15,513 nt of DNA. Origin: Bacillota bacterium. GTDB taxonomy: Bacteria; Bacillota; Clostridia; DSM-8532. A program made the position numbers and the translations under genes. Each line of letters starts with the position of its first letter. The first letter of the stretch is position 1. Shown here one piece after another: positions 13,864 through 15,513 of this stretch. Below the pieces are notes generated by a model that worked only from the letters and a program-made list of their open reading frames with translations, was not told where the DNA came from and made no database searches. The stretch is taken from NCBI GenBank assembly GCA_023410885.1, contig JAEYPI010000155.1:1-15513 (forward strand), in the 5' to 3' direction.

Positions 13864-15077
13864 TCCCCTTTATTTTTTATTACCTTTTCTCTTAATGCTT
13901 CATAGAATTCAAGATATTTAAGTGCGCTTCTCGGATGGTCTGATTTAATTTCATAACTATCCCTGTCGATTGTTGAGAAAATCAGCGTCTTTTGCCCATT
14001 TATGGCTATATTGAATATCCTATTGAAGTAAAAGCAGTATTCCTTTTCGTCCTCACCGATAAAAACAAGTTTGTCCTTATAAAGCTGTACCCACCCCTTA
14101 TCAACCAGTTCACTTTTGCTTGCTTTACTAATCAGCCAAAGGCTCTGGTTAGGATCGGAAAGAATAGGTTGGTCAGATGTTGACAGCTTCATTTGCTCAG
14201 CCATTTCGACCACTCTGGTACTCTGCCATTTACTCCAATCCAATACAGTTGAAAAAGGTGGTGGACTGGCATCCTTGGTAACAAAGTAACCCTTTGTCGT
14301 ATAGCGTAAATGAAGCCCACAGGTACAATAAAACGCATCATCTTCGCTTTTCAGTGTCCCTAAGCTCCCGCAATTCGGGCAAAGATACAGACCTGTTTCA
14401 AGATTTTCTGCGAGTTTTATACCGATATAATCAATAGGATTTTCCTCTTGTACTTTATAGGCGTTGACATAGAGATCCTTTGAAATGACTTCATTAAGTT
14501 CATCCGCCGTCATAGCCTCGATCTCTTTCGCGCTGTATTCCCGAACCATACGGCCGTTCATCCTGCCACGGCGAATGCTGCTTGACCACCGGGGACTTGA
14601 AAAATAGCCACCATCCAACCGATAAGTAATTAAGGCAGCGCCACTTTGCTTAATAAGCTTCCCGGTGGACGCAGGAATGGGTCCGGTTTCCCCTGAAAAA
14701 GAAGTATTCCCTTCTGCAAATATACAGATATTGGCTCCAGCCTTGGTGCGTTTTAAGATTTGCTTTACAGTCTGCGCTTCTGTAACAGCTTTTAACCTCG
14801 GTATGGGATCGACCAAAAAAACAATAACTTTGCTTATAAATCCCCATCTAAAAATGAAGTCACTGGCTACGTAATATAATAGCTTTGGGAAGCTGACCCC
14901 TACCATCAAAGGATCATAATCGGTATTATGATTGGCAAGCACAATATAGGGGTGATTTTGAGGTACCACCTTTTCAAAATGGTAATTAACCTTTCGCTTC
15001 AATAGTTGCATTGCTATAAATTTTACAAAGCCAAACACGGGTCTGTATTTTAGCAGACCCTTTAACTTATATTTCAT
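13860..15077 (-). CDS. PlsC-type acyltransferase with C-terminal zinc ribbon
   Basis: This 405-aa protein has a lysophosphatidate acyltransferase domain in the first half. The catalytic motif NHNTDYD has His50 and Asp55 (the HX4D pair), and AEGNTSFSG (121-129) corresponds to the substrate-binding EGTRS-like motif, here with Asn-Thr-Ser. The usual role is transfer of an acyl chain to 1-acyl-glycerol-3-phosphate in membrane lipid synthesis. The second half is unusual: a Cys-rich zinc ribbon (C233, C236, C251, C253) and a region of about 150 residues I cannot assign. It roughly doubles the length compared with ordinary PlsC (about 200-250 aa). I chose the ATG at 15077, which has AAAAGG 10 bases upstream; an in-frame TTG at 15086 touches that site. 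The stop overlaps the GTG of the GltS-like gene by 4 bases. The acyl acceptor is not proven. Confidence 0.88.
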   Translation of the reverse strand: MKYKLKGLLKYRPVFGFVKFIAMQLLKRKVNYHFEKVVPQNHPYIVLANHNTDYDPLMVGVSFPKLLYYVASDFIFRWGFISKVIVFLVDPIPRLKAVTEAQTVKQILKRTKAGANICIFAEGNTSFSGETGPIPASTGKLIKQSGAALITYRLDGGYFSSPRWSSSIRRGRMNGRMVREYSAKEIEAMTADELNEVISKDLYVNAYKVQEENPIDYIGIKLAENLETGLYLCPNCGSLGTLKSEDDAFYCTCGLHLRYTTKGYFVTKDASPPPFSTVLDWSKWQSTRVVEMAEQMKLSTSDQPILSDPNQSLWLISKASKSELVDKGWVQLYKDKLVFIGEDEKEYCFYFNRIFNIAINGQKTLIFSTIDRDSYEIKSDHPRSALKYLEFYEALREKVIKNKGE

Positions 15078-15108
15078 TATGCTCAAGCCTTTTCTTTAAA
15101 GTTTTTAG

Positions 15109-15147
15109 CAAATCGTTCTTATGCTATTATCTCATAAGAATGATTTG
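15109..15147 (-). promoter_or_regulatory. 15-bp hairpin in the acyltransferase leader
   Basis: CAAATCGTTCTTATG at 15109-15123 pairs with CATAAGAATGATTTG at 15133-15147 over 15 bases with one G-U position and a 9-base loop. It would lie in the 5' leader of the acyltransferase message, about 30 bases before the start codon. No U-tract follows, so a terminator is unlikely. An operator or an mRNA-stabilising stem is possible. Confidence 0.55.
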
Positions 15148-15184
15148 AGTGGAAGATAATCATGGATTACCCAGTAAATCCGGC

Positions 15185-15214
15185 ATCATAATAATAATAT
15201 ATCCATCCATTCAA
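15185..15214 (-). promoter_or_regulatory. Candidate promoter of the acyltransferase/GltS-like unit
   Basis: TTGAAT (15209-15214) and TATGAT (15185-15190) stand 18 bases apart on the minus strand. Transcription would start near 15178, leaving a leader of about 100 bases that includes the hairpin at 15109-15147. A second match to the -10, TATTAT, lies three bases nearer the -35. Confidence 0.4.
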
Positions 15215-15312
15215 AGGAATAGGAACTGAATTTTTCTTTTAAGGTCTCAGCTCGGGGATTGATTTTAGAAGGGTTTAAGTAGGTTCCAAACTATTCTTCA
15301 TTAAATATATAA

Positions 15313-15341
15313 TTGACGAAACAGCAATTACGTGTTATTAT
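15313..15341 (+). promoter_or_regulatory. Strong promoter of the cold-shock gene
   Basis: TTGACG (-35) and TATTAT (-10) are separated by exactly 17 bases. The -10 is preceded by TGT, giving an extended -10 as well. The expected start is near 15348, about 124 bases before the coding start. A long 5' leader is a known feature of cold-shock genes. Confidence 0.7.
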
Positions 15342-15368
15342 GCTATAGAATCTTAAATGTATTAATTG

Positions 15369-15439
15369 AACTCACATGTTTTTGTAAGTCATTGGCCGTT
15401 TAATGATTTGCAAAAATATGTGAGTTTTTAATTTTTACA
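15369..15439 (+). promoter_or_regulatory. 25-bp leader hairpin with U-rich tail before the cold-shock gene
   Basis: Bases 15369-15393 pair with 15402-15426 without a mismatch; three of the 25 pairs are G-U. The loop is 8 bases (GGCCGTTT). The stem runs directly into TTTAATTTTT, so it has the layout of an intrinsic terminator. It lies about 20 bases after the predicted transcription start and 46 bases before the cold-shock start codon. It is therefore a candidate transcription attenuator or temperature-responsive leader. Confidence 0.65.
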
Positions 15440-15471
15440 AAAGGTTATACTATATTTTGGAGGTGCTCTCA

Positions 15472-15513
15472 ATGAATAGAGGTACAGTAAAATGGTTTAA
15501 TGCAGATAAAGGG
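15472..15513 (+). CDS. Cold-shock protein (CspA family), first 14 codons
   Basis: The first 14 codons read MNRGTVKWFNADKG, the unmistakable start of a CspA/CspB-type cold-shock protein (the GTVKWFN first strand), and the gene runs off the right edge. These small cytoplasmic OB-fold proteins, about 65-70 aa, bind single-stranded RNA and act as RNA chaperones. GGAGGTG lies at proper distance before the ATG. It is the only plus-strand gene and is not linked to the sugar locus. Confidence 0.92.
   Translation, partial: MNRGTVKWFNADKG

Larger units (their letters stand above)
15078..15471. other. 394-base divergent intergenic region
   Basis: The gap separates the acyltransferase (minus) from the cold-shock gene (plus). 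From left to right it holds a 15-bp hairpin (15109-15147), a candidate minus-strand promoter (15185-15214), an AT-rich stretch of about 100 bases in which I see nothing, a strong plus-strand promoter (15313-15341) and a 25-bp hairpin with a U-rich tail (15369-15439). No coding frame of useful length is visible. Confidence 0.6.

Noticed and set aside
15163..15192. Nine-codon plus-strand frame (MDYPVNPAS) as a leader peptide
   Set aside because: It lies upstream of the cold-shock promoter, has a poor ribosome binding site and overlaps the opposite-strand promoter.
15240..15300. T-box or riboswitch-like element in the divergent gap
   Set aside because: GGTTCC and small repeats caught the eye, but there is no T-box consensus (AGGGTGGNACCGCG) and no specific fold.
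1..15513. CRISPR arrays, insertion sequences, tRNA or rRNA genes
   Set aside because: No regularly spaced repeats, transposase motifs, terminal inverted repeats or RNA-gene signatures were seen on either strand.

Overview
The window looks like chromosomal DNA of a low-GC Gram-positive anaerobe of the Clostridia type. The reasons are strong AGGAGG-type ribosome binding sites, two Gram-positive-style lipoproteins, a YesM/YesN-type two-component system, an LplB/LplC-type sugar ABC transporter with a DUF3502-type binding protein, and no ATPase gene beside the transporter. I cannot name the species. All genes but the last run on the minus strand, so transcription reads from high to low coordinates.

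Region 1 (about 15,513 down to 12,469) is housekeeping. A cold-shock protein gene enters from the right edge on the plus strand. Its own promoter and a 25-bp leader hairpin with a U-rich tail precede it. Divergent from it is a two-gene unit: a PlsC-type acyltransferase with a C-terminal zinc ribbon, overlapping a GltS-like membrane transporter. The 394-base gap between the divergent genes holds both promoters and two long hairpins.

Region 2 (12,399 to 11,413) holds two small genes of unknown role: a 130-aa lipoprotein and an acidic 176-aa protein.

Region 3 (11,309 to 1) is a carbohydrate-utilisation locus in at least two transcription units. The first unit encodes a DUF4838 glycosidase-like protein without a signal peptide, then an AraC-type response regulator, then a sensor histidine kinase. 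The second unit has its own sigma-A-like promoter. It encodes two sugar permeases, a solute-binding lipoprotein, a GH4 phospho-glycosidase with the CNVP motif, a BadF-type sugar kinase and the start of another lipoprotein cut by the window edge.

The likely logic is as follows. The sensor detects an extracellular glycan signal and the regulator activates the transport unit. The binding protein and permeases import an oligosaccharide, powered by an ATPase encoded elsewhere. The DUF4838 protein, kinase and GH4 enzyme then process it in the cytoplasm. The pairing of a non-PTS importer with a GH4 enzyme that normally needs a phosphorylated substrate suggests that the BadF kinase supplies the phosphate. 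The substrate is not proven. The kinase and the DUF4838 family make an N-acetylamino-sugar-containing glycan a reasonable first guess.
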